Of a stretch of 64,000 nt of DNA, positions 43,300 to 51,715 are shown piece after piece (within the stretch, counting starts at the first letter, position 1; the number at the start of each line of letters is the position of its first letter). Location of the stretch: assembly GCF_011806405.1 (NCBI RefSeq), contig NZ_JAATOW010000010.1:62001-126000 (forward strand). Direction: 5' to 3'. The notes under the pieces are model-generated. The model saw only the letters and a list, made by a program, of their open reading frames with translations. It made no database searches and was not told the origin of the DNA. Made by a program: the position numbers and the translations under genes. The stretch comes from Pseudooceanicola sp. HF7 (GTDB taxonomy: Bacteria; Pseudomonadota; Alphaproteobacteria; Rhodobacterales; Rhodobacteraceae).

Positions 43300-43354
43300 G
43301 CGCACCGACGTGATACCGACGTCATACCGACGTGAAACAGACATGGCACCGACG
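43300..43354 (-). repeat. Five tandem 11-bp units, copy B
   Basis: On the minus strand the units read CGTCGGTGCCA, TGTCTGTTTCA, CGTCGGTATGA, CGTCGGTATCA and CGTCGGTGCGC. They show the same order and aberrant second unit as copy A at 31628-31682, in the opposite orientation. It lies between convergent SDR and response-regulator genes. Confidence 0.85.
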
Positions 43355-43430
43355 CGGTCCGCAGCCCCCGCCGCGCCCCTGCATTTTTGCACAGAAAGCC
43401 CTTGTTTTGCGGGTGTTCAGCGGTGCCGGA

Positions 43431-44108
43431 TCACTCGATCCGGGGGGCCAGTCCATCCAGGCAGAAGCCCCGGTTGCGCTGCGTGCGGATCTCGAAACCA
43501 AAGTCCCGCCCGGCCAGTTTTCGGCGCAGGTAGCCGATGTAGACATCCACCACATTTTCGGTGCTTGAGCCCTCTCCGGCCCAGAGCGTATCGAAGATTT
43601 TCCCCCGGGACAGCGGCGTTCCGGCATTCTCCGCCAGCGTCTGCAACAGGTGAAATTCCCGCTCCGTCAAGGTGATAGCCATGTCCGACAGGCGCAGGCT
43701 GCGGTCCGCCACGGAGAGGATCGCCGGCGTGGGGCGGCTGTCATGGGCGCGTTTTTCCTGCACCTTCAGGCGCGCGATCAGCTCATCGAAGTCGAAGGGT
43801 TTGACGATGTAATCATCCGCCCCGGCCTCAAGCCCCGCAGCGCGGTGATCGACATCCGACAGGGCCGACAGCATGATGATCGGCGCGCCGACCCCGGCAG
43901 CGCGCGCCGCCCGGACCAGTTCCACGCCGGTGTCCGCGCCCAGCATGACATCGCAGATGACCCCGTCGAAGGCCTCGCTCGTCAGGCGCTGCAATCCCCG
44001 GTCGGCCCGATTTTCTGCAGCAGTTTCATAGCCATGCATCGCCAGCCCCCGCGCCAGGGCAGCGGTGATTCCGGGGTCGTCGTCGATGATGAGCAAACGC
44101 GCGGCCAT
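43431..44108 (-). CDS. OmpR-family response regulator
   Basis: A 225-residue two-domain regulator. The N-terminal receiver (LLIIDDDPG; phospho-accepting Asp in GVICDVMLG; KPFDFDEL lysine) is followed by a winged-helix DNA-binding domain (TLTEREFHLLQTLAENAG and VDVYIGYLRRKLAG). It is encoded 9 bp after its presumed kinase on the minus strand. The neighbouring PQQ/ABC operons are potential targets, but no binding site has been identified. Confidence 0.9.
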   Translation of the reverse strand: MAARLLIIDDDPGITAALARGLAMHGYETAAENRADRGLQRLTSEAFDGVICDVMLGADTGVELVRAARAAGVGAPIIMLSALSDVDHRAAGLEAGADDYIVKPFDFDELIARLKVQEKRAHDSRPTPAILSVADRSLRLSDMAITLTEREFHLLQTLAENAGTPLSRGKIFDTLWAGEGSSTENVVDVYIGYLRRKLAGRDFGFEIRTQRNRGFCLDGLAPRIE

Positions 44109-44117
44109 GGAACCTTT

Positions 44118-45749
44118 CTATGCCTCGCGGCGCGGAAAGCGAATGGAAACCTTGGTCCCGGTCGCCGCGCCGATGGCCTCTGCCCGGGCCACGGGGCTTT
44201 GCAGGGCGATCTGGCCCTCCTGCGCCTCCACGACCCAGCGGGCCAGCGCCAGCCCGATGCCGAACCCGACAGAGCTTGCCCCGCGCACGAAACGGTCGAA
44301 CAGGTGGTCCTGCTCTGCCTCGGGAACCCCCGGGCCGTTGTCCAGCACCGTGATCCCCACGACACCCGGTTCCGCGATCGGCTCCAGCCGGATCGCGCCG
44401 CCCTCCCGCGCATGGCGGATGGCGTTGCGCACAAGGCCCACCGTGACCTGACGCAGCCAGTTGGCATCGGCCATGGCCGGCAGCGCGGGCCCCGGCACCA
44501 GCTCAAGCATCATGCCGGCGCTGTCGCATTCGGCCCCCACCTCTTCCTGGACCTGGGTGAGAATGACAGACAGGTCAACCTGTTGAACATCCAGCGCAAG
44601 TTCACCGCTTTCAGAGCGCGCCACGCGCAGAAGGTCGTCGATCCGCCGGTTCAGCCGCTCTGCCCGCTCACCGATGCGGGTAAAGGCTGGATCGGCCTCT
44701 GGCCCCTGTTTCACGCCGATCTGCGCCTCCATCAGGATGACGGTCAGGGGCGTGCGCAGCTCATGGCCGATATCGGCAAAGAAGCGGCGGCGGTTCTCAT
44801 CCGTGCGGGCCAGCTCTGCATTGGCTGCGCGCAGTTCGGCGGTGCGCTGCAGGATGGTTTCGTTCAGGGCATCGCGGTCCGCGCGCACGGTGGCCTCGCG
44901 CTGTGACAGGGCCTGGGCCATGCGGTTGGTTTCCGCGTAAAGGTGGCCGATCTCGTCATCGCGGGTTTCAGGCAGGGCGACCGCGTAATTCTCATGCCCG
45001 ATCTGGCGCGCGGCATCCCGCAACCGGTCCAGCCGCAGGAACTGGGGCCGCACCAGCCCGAAGTAGAAGGCCAGCGCGATGCAGACCGACAGCGCCCCGA
45101 TGAGGACCGCCACAAGGGACAAGCGGTGCCGCAGCCGTTCGACCCCGGCCAGAATATCGTTGCGAAACAAGAGCTCTGCGTTGACGGCCTGGTTGAGCAG
45201 CGGATCGAAGGAAGAGGCAAAACCGTTGATCCGCGCGCGCAGCTGATCCTTGTCAGCGTCTCGACCGGACAGCCCGACGATGGTACTCTCCAGCAGGGCT
45301 TGCATGCGTGCCAGGCCAAGCGACTGGGTTCCGAAGCGCGATTGCGCGTCCAGTCCCAGGGCCTCGACCTGGATGACAGCCTTTTCAAGATCGGCCCGAA
45401 GCAGGCCGAAGGTCTGGGCTATGTCCCGGACGACCGGCGCGATCCTGTCGCCCAGGTCGGGTCCCGTCAGCTCTGCTTGGATTGCTTCCGTCGAGACGAC
45501 CAGAAACGTGGACACCTGGGTAGAAAGGTTCGAATAGCGCGAAATACGCGTTTCAGCGTTCAGGGCCATCTCAAGCCGGTCCCCAACCGCTGTCATGCCG
45601 AAATAGAGCGTTGCGACGGTCAGAATCGTTCCTGCGGTCAGCAAGGCGCCCCCTGCCCCCAGTCGTGCCTTCAGGGAAAAGTTTCTGCGTCGCAGCATCC
45701 CACGCCGCCCAATTCTGCGGCGAAGCGGGCGGATTTGCTCCGATATCAT
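44118..45749 (-). CDS. Membrane sensor histidine kinase
   Basis: A 543-residue kinase. Two membrane helices (about 30-55 and 215-240) enclose a periplasmic sensor domain of about 160 residues, followed by a HAMP domain, a coiled coil and HisKA with the phospho-acceptor His in FADIGHELRTPLT. The ATPase domain has N-box NAIRHA, G1 DNGPG and G2 GFGIGLAL. GGGGAG precedes the ATG. The gene starts the kinase-regulator pair, and the ligand of the sensor domain is unknown. Confidence 0.9.
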   Translation of the reverse strand: MISEQIRPLRRRIGRRGMLRRRNFSLKARLGAGGALLTAGTILTVATLYFGMTAVGDRLEMALNAETRISRYSNLSTQVSTFLVVSTEAIQAELTGPDLGDRIAPVVRDIAQTFGLLRADLEKAVIQVEALGLDAQSRFGTQSLGLARMQALLESTIVGLSGRDADKDQLRARINGFASSFDPLLNQAVNAELLFRNDILAGVERLRHRLSLVAVLIGALSVCIALAFYFGLVRPQFLRLDRLRDAARQIGHENYAVALPETRDDEIGHLYAETNRMAQALSQREATVRADRDALNETILQRTAELRAANAELARTDENRRRFFADIGHELRTPLTVILMEAQIGVKQGPEADPAFTRIGERAERLNRRIDDLLRVARSESGELALDVQQVDLSVILTQVQEEVGAECDSAGMMLELVPGPALPAMADANWLRQVTVGLVRNAIRHAREGGAIRLEPIAEPGVVGITVLDNGPGVPEAEQDHLFDRFVRGASSVGFGIGLALARWVVEAQEGQIALQSPVARAEAIGAATGTKVSIRFPRREA

Positions 45750-45859
45750 GCAAACTCCCCAAGGATCTGCCCGATGGCACGACCGCGCTTCACCGGATGA
45801 TAAGGCATGCCGGGCCAGGGTCGAATACGACCAAAGGATGTATTGCTAAGGGATTTGTC

Positions 45860-46072
45860 ATGATCGAATTGCTTTTCGTCACCTGCATGGCCGCCACGGC
45901 CCCCCAGTCCGAAGCCTGCCGCGAACGCAGCCTGCTTTTCACCGATGTCACCCCGATGATGTGCATGATGGGCGCCCAGCCCCAGCTTGCCAAGTGGGTC
46001 CAGGAGCATCCGGGCGAACAGGTCAGAAGCTGGAAATGCCGCGTCGTGGATAATTCGGAACGCGACGCCTGA
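45860..46072 (+). CDS. Small cysteine-containing protein, unknown
   Basis: A 70-residue protein with ATG at 45860 (AAGGGA 7 nt upstream). MIELLFVTCMAATAPQSEAC is a mildly hydrophobic start, and there are four cysteines (C9, C20, C35, C59 approx.) and a tryptophan pair. It might be exported or membrane-linked with disulfides; no family is recognised. It is divergent from the histidine kinase by 110 bp and convergent with the ABC permease gene. A longer in-frame upstream start is less likely. Confidence 0.55.
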   Translation: MIELLFVTCMAATAPQSEACRERSLLFTDVTPMMCMMGAQPQLAKWVQEHPGEQVRSWKCRVVDNSERDA

Positions 46073-46083
46073 GGGCCGCGCTT

Positions 46084-46875
46084 TCAGACCTTGCGCTTCA
46101 TCAGACCCCGGGCCGGATCGTAACCCCATAGCGCCAGAACCGCGAAAACCGCCGTGGTGCCCAGCACCCAGAGAAGGGCGGACAGGTTGAATTGCAGGTA
46201 GAGCAGGAAGCGGACCAGCTCGACCACGTGGGTGAAGGGGTTGAGCGCACAGATCCGGTAGAGAAGCTCAGAGCTTTCGGCCATCTTCCACAGCGGGTAG
46301 AGCGCCGAGGACAGGAAGAACATCGGGAAGATGACAAAGTTCATCACCCCGGCAAAGTTTTCAAGCTGGCGGATCAGGCTGGACAACACCAGGCCAAGCG
46401 CCCCCAGCATCAGCCCCCCCAGGAACAGCCCCGGCAGCGCGGCGACATAGCCCCAGCCGGGCATGGTGATGTCGAAAAGCGCAGCAATGCCAAGGAAGGC
46501 ATAGACCTGCAGCACGGAAATCGCGCTGGAGCCCAGCAGGCGGCAGAACAACAGCCACCAGCGGGGCAGCGGGCTGGTCAGCAGCAACCTCATCGAGCCC
46601 ATCTCGCGGTCATAGACAAGCGACAGGGAGCTCTGCATCCCGTTGAACAACAGGATCATCGCGCAAAGGCCGGGCACGATGTAGGTCTCATAGGTGATGT
46701 AGGTCTGATAGGGCCGGATGATCGACACGCCAAGCGCGGCGCGAAAGCCGGCGGCGAAGATCAACAGCCAGACCAGCGGGCGCACGAGAGCGGACAGGAA
46801 CCTCTCGCGCTGATGGATGAAGCGCAGGAACTCGCGCCCGACGATGGCGCGCAGGGCGATCAGCCAGCCGTTCAT
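46084..46875 (-). CDS. ABC-2 type permease, PQQ-associated (PedC/LutF-like)
   Basis: A 263-residue permease with six predicted membrane helices and the LVYDREMGSMRLLLTSPLPRWWLL loop seen in ABC-2 export permeases. Its partner ATPase gene overlaps by ATGA. Families of this type (PedC-like alcohol ABC transporter, TIGR03861) occur with PQQ-dependent alcohol oxidation and correspond to LutF in lanthanide-utilisation loci. It is the last gene of a nine-gene minus-strand operon. The transported compound is unknown here. Confidence 0.8.
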   Translation of the reverse strand: MNGWLIALRAIVGREFLRFIHQRERFLSALVRPLVWLLIFAAGFRAALGVSIIRPYQTYITYETYIVPGLCAMILLFNGMQSSLSLVYDREMGSMRLLLTSPLPRWWLLFCRLLGSSAISVLQVYAFLGIAALFDITMPGWGYVAALPGLFLGGLMLGALGLVLSSLIRQLENFAGVMNFVIFPMFFLSSALYPLWKMAESSELLYRICALNPFTHVVELVRFLLYLQFNLSALLWVLGTTAVFAVLALWGYDPARGLMKRKV

Positions 46876-47591
46876 GCCGGGGCTCCGGTCACGCTTTGAA
46901 ACCAGTCCGACAGGCTGAGCGCACCGCGGATCTCTCCGCTGCGGCCCGCCGTCAGGATTTCACCCCGGTGCAGGACCAGCAGGTCGTCGCTGTCGCGCAC
47001 CTCGTCCGTCAGGTGGGTGGTCCAGAGCACGCAGAGCCCCTGGTCGGCCAGGTCATGCACATGCGCCACGATGCTGGCGCGGGAGGCCGCATCAAGACCC
47101 ACGGTCGGCTCATCCAGCAGCAGCACCTGGGGATCATGCAGCAGGGCGCGGGCCAGCTCGGTGCGCCGGCGGTGCCCGCCGTTCAGCGAGCGCACCTTTT
47201 CATGGGAGCGTTCCGCCATGTCGAGCCGGGAGAGCACGGCGTCGATCCGCGCGTTCAGCCCGCGGCGCGGAATGCGGTGCAGGGCGGCGAAATAGGCCAG
47301 GTTCTGGCGCACGCTCAGGTCCAGGTCCAGGGTCGGCTGCTGGAAGACCACGCCCAGCCGGGCCAGCGCCTTGCCCGGGCTGCGCCCCAGGTCCTGTCCC
47401 GCGATATGGATCGCACCGGAGGGTGAGACCAGCAGTCGCGTCAGCAGCGACACCAGCGTCGATTTCCCCGCGCCGTTCGGCCCCAGCAGGGCACAGAAGC
47501 GCCCCGGCGGCACGGCAAAGCTGACATGGTTCAGCGCTTGTTTCGCCCCGTAGCTGAAGCTCAGATCCTGCACATCCAGACCGCCGGTCAC
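46872..47591 (-). CDS. ABC transporter ATP-binding protein, PQQ-associated (LutE-like)
   Basis: A 239-residue ATPase: Walker A GPNGAGKST, Q-loop FQQPTLD, Walker B VLLLDEPTVGLD, H-loop TTHLTDE. The signature reads LNGGHRRR rather than LSGGQ, a deviation shared with some ABC-2 exporters. It drives the permease encoded downstream and overlaps the neighbours on both sides. It corresponds to the PQQ-dependent alcohol ATPase family TIGR03864. Confidence 0.85.
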   Translation of the reverse strand: MTGGLDVQDLSFSYGAKQALNHVSFAVPPGRFCALLGPNGAGKSTLVSLLTRLLVSPSGAIHIAGQDLGRSPGKALARLGVVFQQPTLDLDLSVRQNLAYFAALHRIPRRGLNARIDAVLSRLDMAERSHEKVRSLNGGHRRRTELARALLHDPQVLLLDEPTVGLDAASRASIVAHVHDLADQGLCVLWTTHLTDEVRDSDDLLVLHRGEILTAGRSGEIRGALSLSDWFQSVTGAPA

Positions 47592-48196
47592 GCTGCATCC
47601 GCCTTTTGCGACAGGGTTGCGGGGCGGCCTGAAAGCGCGATCACCCGGTCGGCCAGCCGGTCGGCCTCGGCCCTTGCATGGGTGACGAAAAGGGTCGCCG
47701 GGCGTGCCTCGGCGATGAGGGTTTCGGTGAGAGAGAGCATCTGGTCGGCCATTTCGGGATCAAGGGAGACGAAGGGTTCATCCATAACCAGGAACTCCGG
47801 CGCGCCGGCAAAGGCGCGCGCTAGCGCCAGGCGGCGTTGCTGGCCCAGGGACAGCTGGCCCGGAAAGGCCTCGTCGCGCCCGGCAAGCCCGACCTTTTCC
47901 AGCGCCTCGCGCGCAGCCACTGCCCCCAGGGTCGGGTGCGGGATCAAGAGGTTGTCCAGCGCATTGCGCCAGGGCAGCAGGTTGGGTTCCTGGAAGACGA
48001 TGGCCATGTTTTCAGGCCGCGTCACCCGGCCTTCGAAACGGGTGTCGATCCCGGCCATGATCCGCAGGATGGTGGATTTCCCGATGCCCGAGGGCCCCAG
48101 AAGCGCCACGGTTTCCCCCGGCGCGATGGTGAACTGCACCTGCCCCAGAACCTGCTGTTCGCCAAAGAACTTCGATGTGATGTCAGCCCGGATCAC
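47588..48196 (-). CDS. ABC transporter ATP-binding protein, NitT/TauT type
   Basis: A 202-residue ATPase: Walker A GPSGIGKST, signature LSLGQQRR, Walker B FLVMDEPFVSLD, H-loop VTHARAE. The GTG at 48196 overlaps the stop of the permease upstream (GTGA), which decides the start; a longer in-frame version runs antisense-like into the permease gene. At 202 residues it is shorter than the usual 240-260. It energises the NitT/TauT-type importer encoded just upstream. Confidence 0.82.
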   Translation of the reverse strand: MIRADITSKFFGEQQVLGQVQFTIAPGETVALLGPSGIGKSTILRIMAGIDTRFEGRVTRPENMAIVFQEPNLLPWRNALDNLLIPHPTLGAVAAREALEKVGLAGRDEAFPGQLSLGQQRRLALARAFAGAPEFLVMDEPFVSLDPEMADQMLSLTETLIAEARPATLFVTHARAEADRLADRVIALSGRPATLSQKADAA

Positions 48197-48963
48197 GCGG
48201 TTCTCCACCGCCGGACGCGGCGCTCCCAGGGTTGCAGCAGCGCCCATTCCACCGTCAGCATCACGGCGATGAAGGACAGCGCATAGACCAGCACCATGGT
48301 GACGTCGAAGAGCTGGAAATATAGGTGGATCTGGAAGCCGACGCCGTTCGAACGGCCCAGGAATTCGACCACCAGGACGATCTTCCAGATCACCGCCACG
48401 CCGGAGCGGGCCGCGGCGGTGATGAAGGGCGCCAGCTGCGGCAGGGTGACATGGCGCATCCGCGCCCACCAGGACATGCGATAGACCTTGGCCATCGCAT
48501 CCAGCTCTGGGCTGAGCGCGCGCGCCCCTTCACGCACGACGGTAGCGACATTGGGGATCTTGTTCAGCGTCACGGCAATGATCGCCGCCGTCTCATTGAG
48601 CCCGATCCAGAGATAGCACAACACGATCAGCACCAGCGCGGGCAGGTTCAGGAAGATCACCAGCCAGGGATCGAGCCAGCGATTGACCCGCTCGGACCGC
48701 CCCATCGCCAGGCCCAGCGTGACCCCGATCGCCATGGCCAGCGCGAAGGCCCAGATCACCCGCAGCAGCGTCGCGCCCAAGTGATAGAGCAGCGTGCCAG
48801 AGGCAAGCTCCCGCGCCGCCGGGGCAATCAGCGCCCAGGGTTGGGGCAGGACCGTCGGATCCGCCGTCAGGGTGGCGCAGACGACCCAGAGCAGCAGCAG
48901 ACCGACGATCGACAGGACGGGCGTGGTCACGCCGGAATGGCGCATCAGGGCAGCCGACCTCAC
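48193..48963 (-). CDS. ABC transporter permease, NitT/TauT (SsuC-like)
   Basis: A 256-residue inner-membrane permease with six helices and the EAA loop MAKVYRMSWWARMRHVTLPQLAP. It is the channel of a NitT/TauT-family importer whose binding protein is encoded immediately upstream (ATGA overlap). Members import sulfonates, nitrate, thiamine precursors or aromatic acids, and the ligand here is not defined. Confidence 0.9.
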   Translation of the reverse strand: MRSAALMRHSGVTTPVLSIVGLLLLWVVCATLTADPTVLPQPWALIAPAARELASGTLLYHLGATLLRVIWAFALAMAIGVTLGLAMGRSERVNRWLDPWLVIFLNLPALVLIVLCYLWIGLNETAAIIAVTLNKIPNVATVVREGARALSPELDAMAKVYRMSWWARMRHVTLPQLAPFITAAARSGVAVIWKIVLVVEFLGRSNGVGFQIHLYFQLFDVTMVLVYALSFIAVMLTVEWALLQPWERRVRRWRTA

Positions 48964-49937
48964 TTGATGTCGGCAAACAAGCCGTCAGGCACGGAGGTCG
49001 CCTTGCCCACCAGTTCCTCGCCGCCCAGATCGTTCATCAGGGCCAGCAGCTTGTTCGCGCCCTCGATATCCACCGGGCCACGGGCGGGCGTGCCGGCCAG
49101 CCAGTCGGCCTTGAGCACGTCGAATTGCGCGTCATTGGCCGCATTCATGGCAGGGCGGATCGCCTCCCAGGCGGCGGGGTCGGTGGCCAGCAGATCCTTG
49201 GCATCGCGGCTGGCATCGTAAAGTGCCTGGGCGATGTCGGGGTTCTCTGCCAGGTAGCTTTCCTTCATGAAGTAGCCCAGCAAAGGCGTGTCGGTGTTCA
49301 GCCCAAGCGCCTTGCCCGCAGTCTCGACCGAGATCACCTCTTCCATGCCGGCGGCCTTCATCTTGGCCAGGAAATGCCAGAAGTTGATCGCCCCTGTCAG
49401 ATCCCCGCTGAGCCCGGTCTTGAAGATCAGCGGCGGCGCGCCGTAGACCTGTTCGGTCACCTCGGCCAGGTCCATGCCGTATTCCTGCTGGGCATAGGCG
49501 CGCAGGATCAGCCAGGATTTGTCGAGCGGCCCGCCCGCGATGCCGACCTTGCCCCCGGCCAGCTCCTGCAGGGTTTCCATGCCGCTGCCCTTGGGCGCGA
49601 CAAGCCCGCCGACCGCCTTGGAATAGGGGACAAAGACGTAATCCTTGCCAGCCGCCCGCTGCCGCGCGACCCAAATCCAGTCGGCCACGGCGATATCGGC
49701 CTCTCCGCCCTCCACGGCGACGCGGGTCGCGCCGTTGTCGGCATAGGGCATGACCTCAAGCTCGAAGCCATTGGCCGTGTCCAAGTCGTTGTCGGTGATC
49801 GTCTGAAGCTCCCAGTTGACGGTGCCGATCTTCAGCACCGCCGCCCGCATCTTTGGCAGATCCTGGGCAAAGGCCGGGACGGCGATGGTCAGGGCGACCA
49901 GAGCGCAAAGCGCGCGGCGCGTGATGGAACCAGGCAT
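48960..49937 (-). CDS. ABC transporter substrate-binding protein, NitT/TauT-like
   Basis: A 325-residue periplasmic protein with a Sec signal (residues 1-25, ending AFAQ). The body (RAAVLKIGTVNWELQTI; EGGEADIAVADWIWVARQRAAG) fits the SsuA/THI5-like binding fold. GGGAGA precedes the ATG. It lies within the PQQ-associated operon and may bring in a cofactor, an organic acid or a metal-chelate. It is similar in position to binding proteins of lanthanide-uptake loci, but the ligand cannot be read. Confidence 0.85.
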   Translation of the reverse strand: MPGSITRRALCALVALTIAVPAFAQDLPKMRAAVLKIGTVNWELQTITDNDLDTANGFELEVMPYADNGATRVAVEGGEADIAVADWIWVARQRAAGKDYVFVPYSKAVGGLVAPKGSGMETLQELAGGKVGIAGGPLDKSWLILRAYAQQEYGMDLAEVTEQVYGAPPLIFKTGLSGDLTGAINFWHFLAKMKAAGMEEVISVETAGKALGLNTDTPLLGYFMKESYLAENPDIAQALYDASRDAKDLLATDPAAWEAIRPAMNAANDAQFDVLKADWLAGTPARGPVDIEGANKLLALMNDLGGEELVGKATSVPDGLFADIK

Positions 49938-50009
49938 GTCGTATCTCCCTTTTGGCGCGCGGCACTCCGACCGCTTTGGCTTGAAGTGGATCGGCGGGGG
50001 CCGGCGGGT

Positions 50010-50264
50010 CTATTCCGCCCGGCGACTGACCTCTTTCAGGTCCTTGTCGAGCTTGATGTCGAACTGGTTGCCGCCTTCGCAGATCACGTCGTCCAGGTCG
50101 TAGCCGTCGTCCTCCATCTCGATATCGTCGGGGTCCATCTGGCAGTTCATCTCCGTCAGCATGGCAGTGATCTTGTCCACGGTGTCCTGCGGGACCTCGT
50201 GGTGATCGGCCAGGGCGGGGGCGGCGATGAAGCTGGCAAGGGCAAGGGCGATAATGCGTTTCAT
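50010..50264 (-). CDS. Small secreted acidic PepSY-like protein
   Basis: An 84-residue protein with a Sec signal (MKRIIALALASFIAAPALA) and a mature region of about 65 residues that is unusually rich in Asp/Glu (MDPDDIEMEDDGYDLDDVIC). The strand-helix pattern and ending resemble a single PepSY-like unit. Acidic PepSY proteins include the lanthanide-binding Lanpepsy of Methylobacillus. Sitting inside a PQQ/ABC operon, it could bind a metal in the periplasm. Metal binding is not demonstrated. Confidence 0.7.
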   Translation of the reverse strand: MKRIIALALASFIAAPALADHHEVPQDTVDKITAMLTEMNCQMDPDDIEMEDDGYDLDDVICEGGNQFDIKLDKDLKEVSRRAE

Positions 50265-50276
50265 GTCAGGGCCTTC

Positions 50277-50717
50277 CTATTGGATGCTGATTCGGATCTG
50301 TTGCGCGTCACCGGTCGAGCCGGGGATGCGCAGCACGTGGGTGCCGGGCTTGATGGCAATGAAGGAGAGCTCCGCCGTGCCGGCATCGTCGAACTCAAGC
50401 GAGTCGATCGCCATGGGGCGGACCTCGATCTTGTTGATGACGATCTCGTTCATCCAGATCGCGCGGAAGAAATCGGAGCCGGTCACCGCCAGTTCGGCAG
50501 AGCCATCGGCGGTGATGTTCATCTTGTAATAGGCACCCGATTGCAGGGTCACGTCCTCTCCGAGCGGCTGACCGGAGGCCAGCGTCACCTCGATCGGATC
50601 GCCCCGGTTGCAGGCGGCCAGCAGACCGGCAAAGCCCAGGTCATCGCAAAGCGGGGCCGCCGTGGCGGGCAGGGACAGGCCGAACAGCAAGGCGGCGGCG
50701 GGCAGGATCTTTTTCAT
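50277..50717 (-). CDS. Secreted beta-rich protein of unknown function
   Basis: A 146-residue exported protein (signal about 1-20). The mature part is beta-rich, with VINKIEVRPMAIDSLEFDD and a C-terminal AIKPGTHVLRIPG that resembles a cupredoxin-like or Ig-like strand arrangement. Two cysteines lie near the mature N-terminus. AAGGAG precedes the ATG at 50717. It is encoded between the beta-propeller and the PepSY-like gene in the same operon. No named family recognised. Confidence 0.7.
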   Translation of the reverse strand: MKKILPAAALLFGLSLPATAAPLCDDLGFAGLLAACNRGDPIEVTLASGQPLGEDVTLQSGAYYKMNITADGSAELAVTGSDFFRAIWMNEIVINKIEVRPMAIDSLEFDDAGTAELSFIAIKPGTHVLRIPGSTGDAQQIRISIQ

Positions 50718-50728
50718 CGCGGGCTCCT

Positions 50729-51703
50729 TCAATTGGGGGTCACGACCACGCCCCAGGGCTGCTGGCCGACCGGCACCGACTTGATCGCCTTTTCGGCGGC
50801 CACGTCGATCACGGTGATGTCGTTGGAATTGCCGTTGGTGGTCAGCAGGAAGTCCTGCCCCGGCGTGAAGGCCAGTTGCCAGACGCGCTGACCGACCAGG
50901 ATGTAATCGATGACTTCCAGGCTTTCCCCGTCGATCACCGCCACCCGGTTCGCCGGGCCAAGGGCCACGAAAATGCGGCTGCCGTCCTGCGTGATCTTGA
51001 TGCCGACGGGTTGCAGCCATTCGGGCAGCACGCCGGGCACCTCGAAGGCGATCTTGCCGACCATGCTGGGCGTGCCATCTTCGGCGATATCCATGACCGA
51101 AACCGTGCCGCCGATCTCTGACGAGACGAACAGCCGGGTGCCGTCATCGGTGTACTGGGCATAGCGCGGGCGCTGGTCGACCAGCACGTTGTGCTTGATC
51201 TGGTAATCCTCGGTCGAGATGAAATGCGCCATGTTGGTGGTTTCAGAGGTGTTCACCACCCACTTGGCATCCGGGCTGATCGCCATCCCTTCGGGTTCGA
51301 CCCCCACCGGCACTTCCGCCTTGATGGTCCGGGTGCCGGTATCGGTCACCGTGACAAGGTTGTCGTCCTCGTTCGCGATGTAGAGGTACTGCCCCTCGGG
51401 ATCGAGGACGAAGAGCTCCGGATCAGGGCCCGAGGGCAGACTTTCCAGCTCTTCGTAGGTCTCTGTATCGAAGACCCGCACGATATTGTCGTCCGAGGCA
51501 CAGACATACAGCTTCGTGCCATCCGGGCTCATGGTGATGCCGCGCGGGCGGTTGCCGCCGTCGAATTCGGTCAGCACCTCCCATGTTTCCGTATCAACGA
51601 CGGTGATCGTGTTGCCGCGTTCGTTGGACACGAAGGCCTTGTTGGCCAGGGCCGGCGTGGCGGCCATCAGGGCAAGCAGGGAAGAGGCAAGGAGCGTTTT
51701 CAT
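50729..51703 (-). CDS. YVTN beta-propeller protein, PQQ-associated
   Basis: A 324-residue secreted protein (signal about 1-21). Repeated blades of about 42 residues carry VVDTETWEVL, FVSNERGNTITVVDTE, LYVCASDDNIVRVFDTE and similar strings. The family (TIGR03866-like) occurs with PQQ-dependent alcohol oxidation ABC operons. It is probably a periplasmic scaffold or ligand-binding accessory for the ABC system. The ATG at 51703 gives the signal peptide at the N-terminus; a TTG four codons upstream is less likely. Confidence 0.88.
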   Translation of the reverse strand: MKTLLASSLLALMAATPALANKAFVSNERGNTITVVDTETWEVLTEFDGGNRPRGITMSPDGTKLYVCASDDNIVRVFDTETYEELESLPSGPDPELFVLDPEGQYLYIANEDDNLVTVTDTGTRTIKAEVPVGVEPEGMAISPDAKWVVNTSETTNMAHFISTEDYQIKHNVLVDQRPRYAQYTDDGTRLFVSSEIGGTVSVMDIAEDGTPSMVGKIAFEVPGVLPEWLQPVGIKITQDGSRIFVALGPANRVAVIDGESLEVIDYILVGQRVWQLAFTPGQDFLLTTNGNSNDITVIDVAAEKAIKSVPVGQQPWGVVVTPN

Positions 51704-51715
51704 CAAGCGTTCCAA

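Noticed and set aside
43381-43440. Possible tRNA 3' end in the convergent gap
   Set aside because: A GTGTTCAG string caught attention, but no cloverleaf arms or CCA-proximal pairing could be drawn.
43426-43443. Hairpin at the response-regulator stop as a terminator
   Set aside because: The stem is only 7 bp, overlaps the coding end and has no T-tract on the minus strand.
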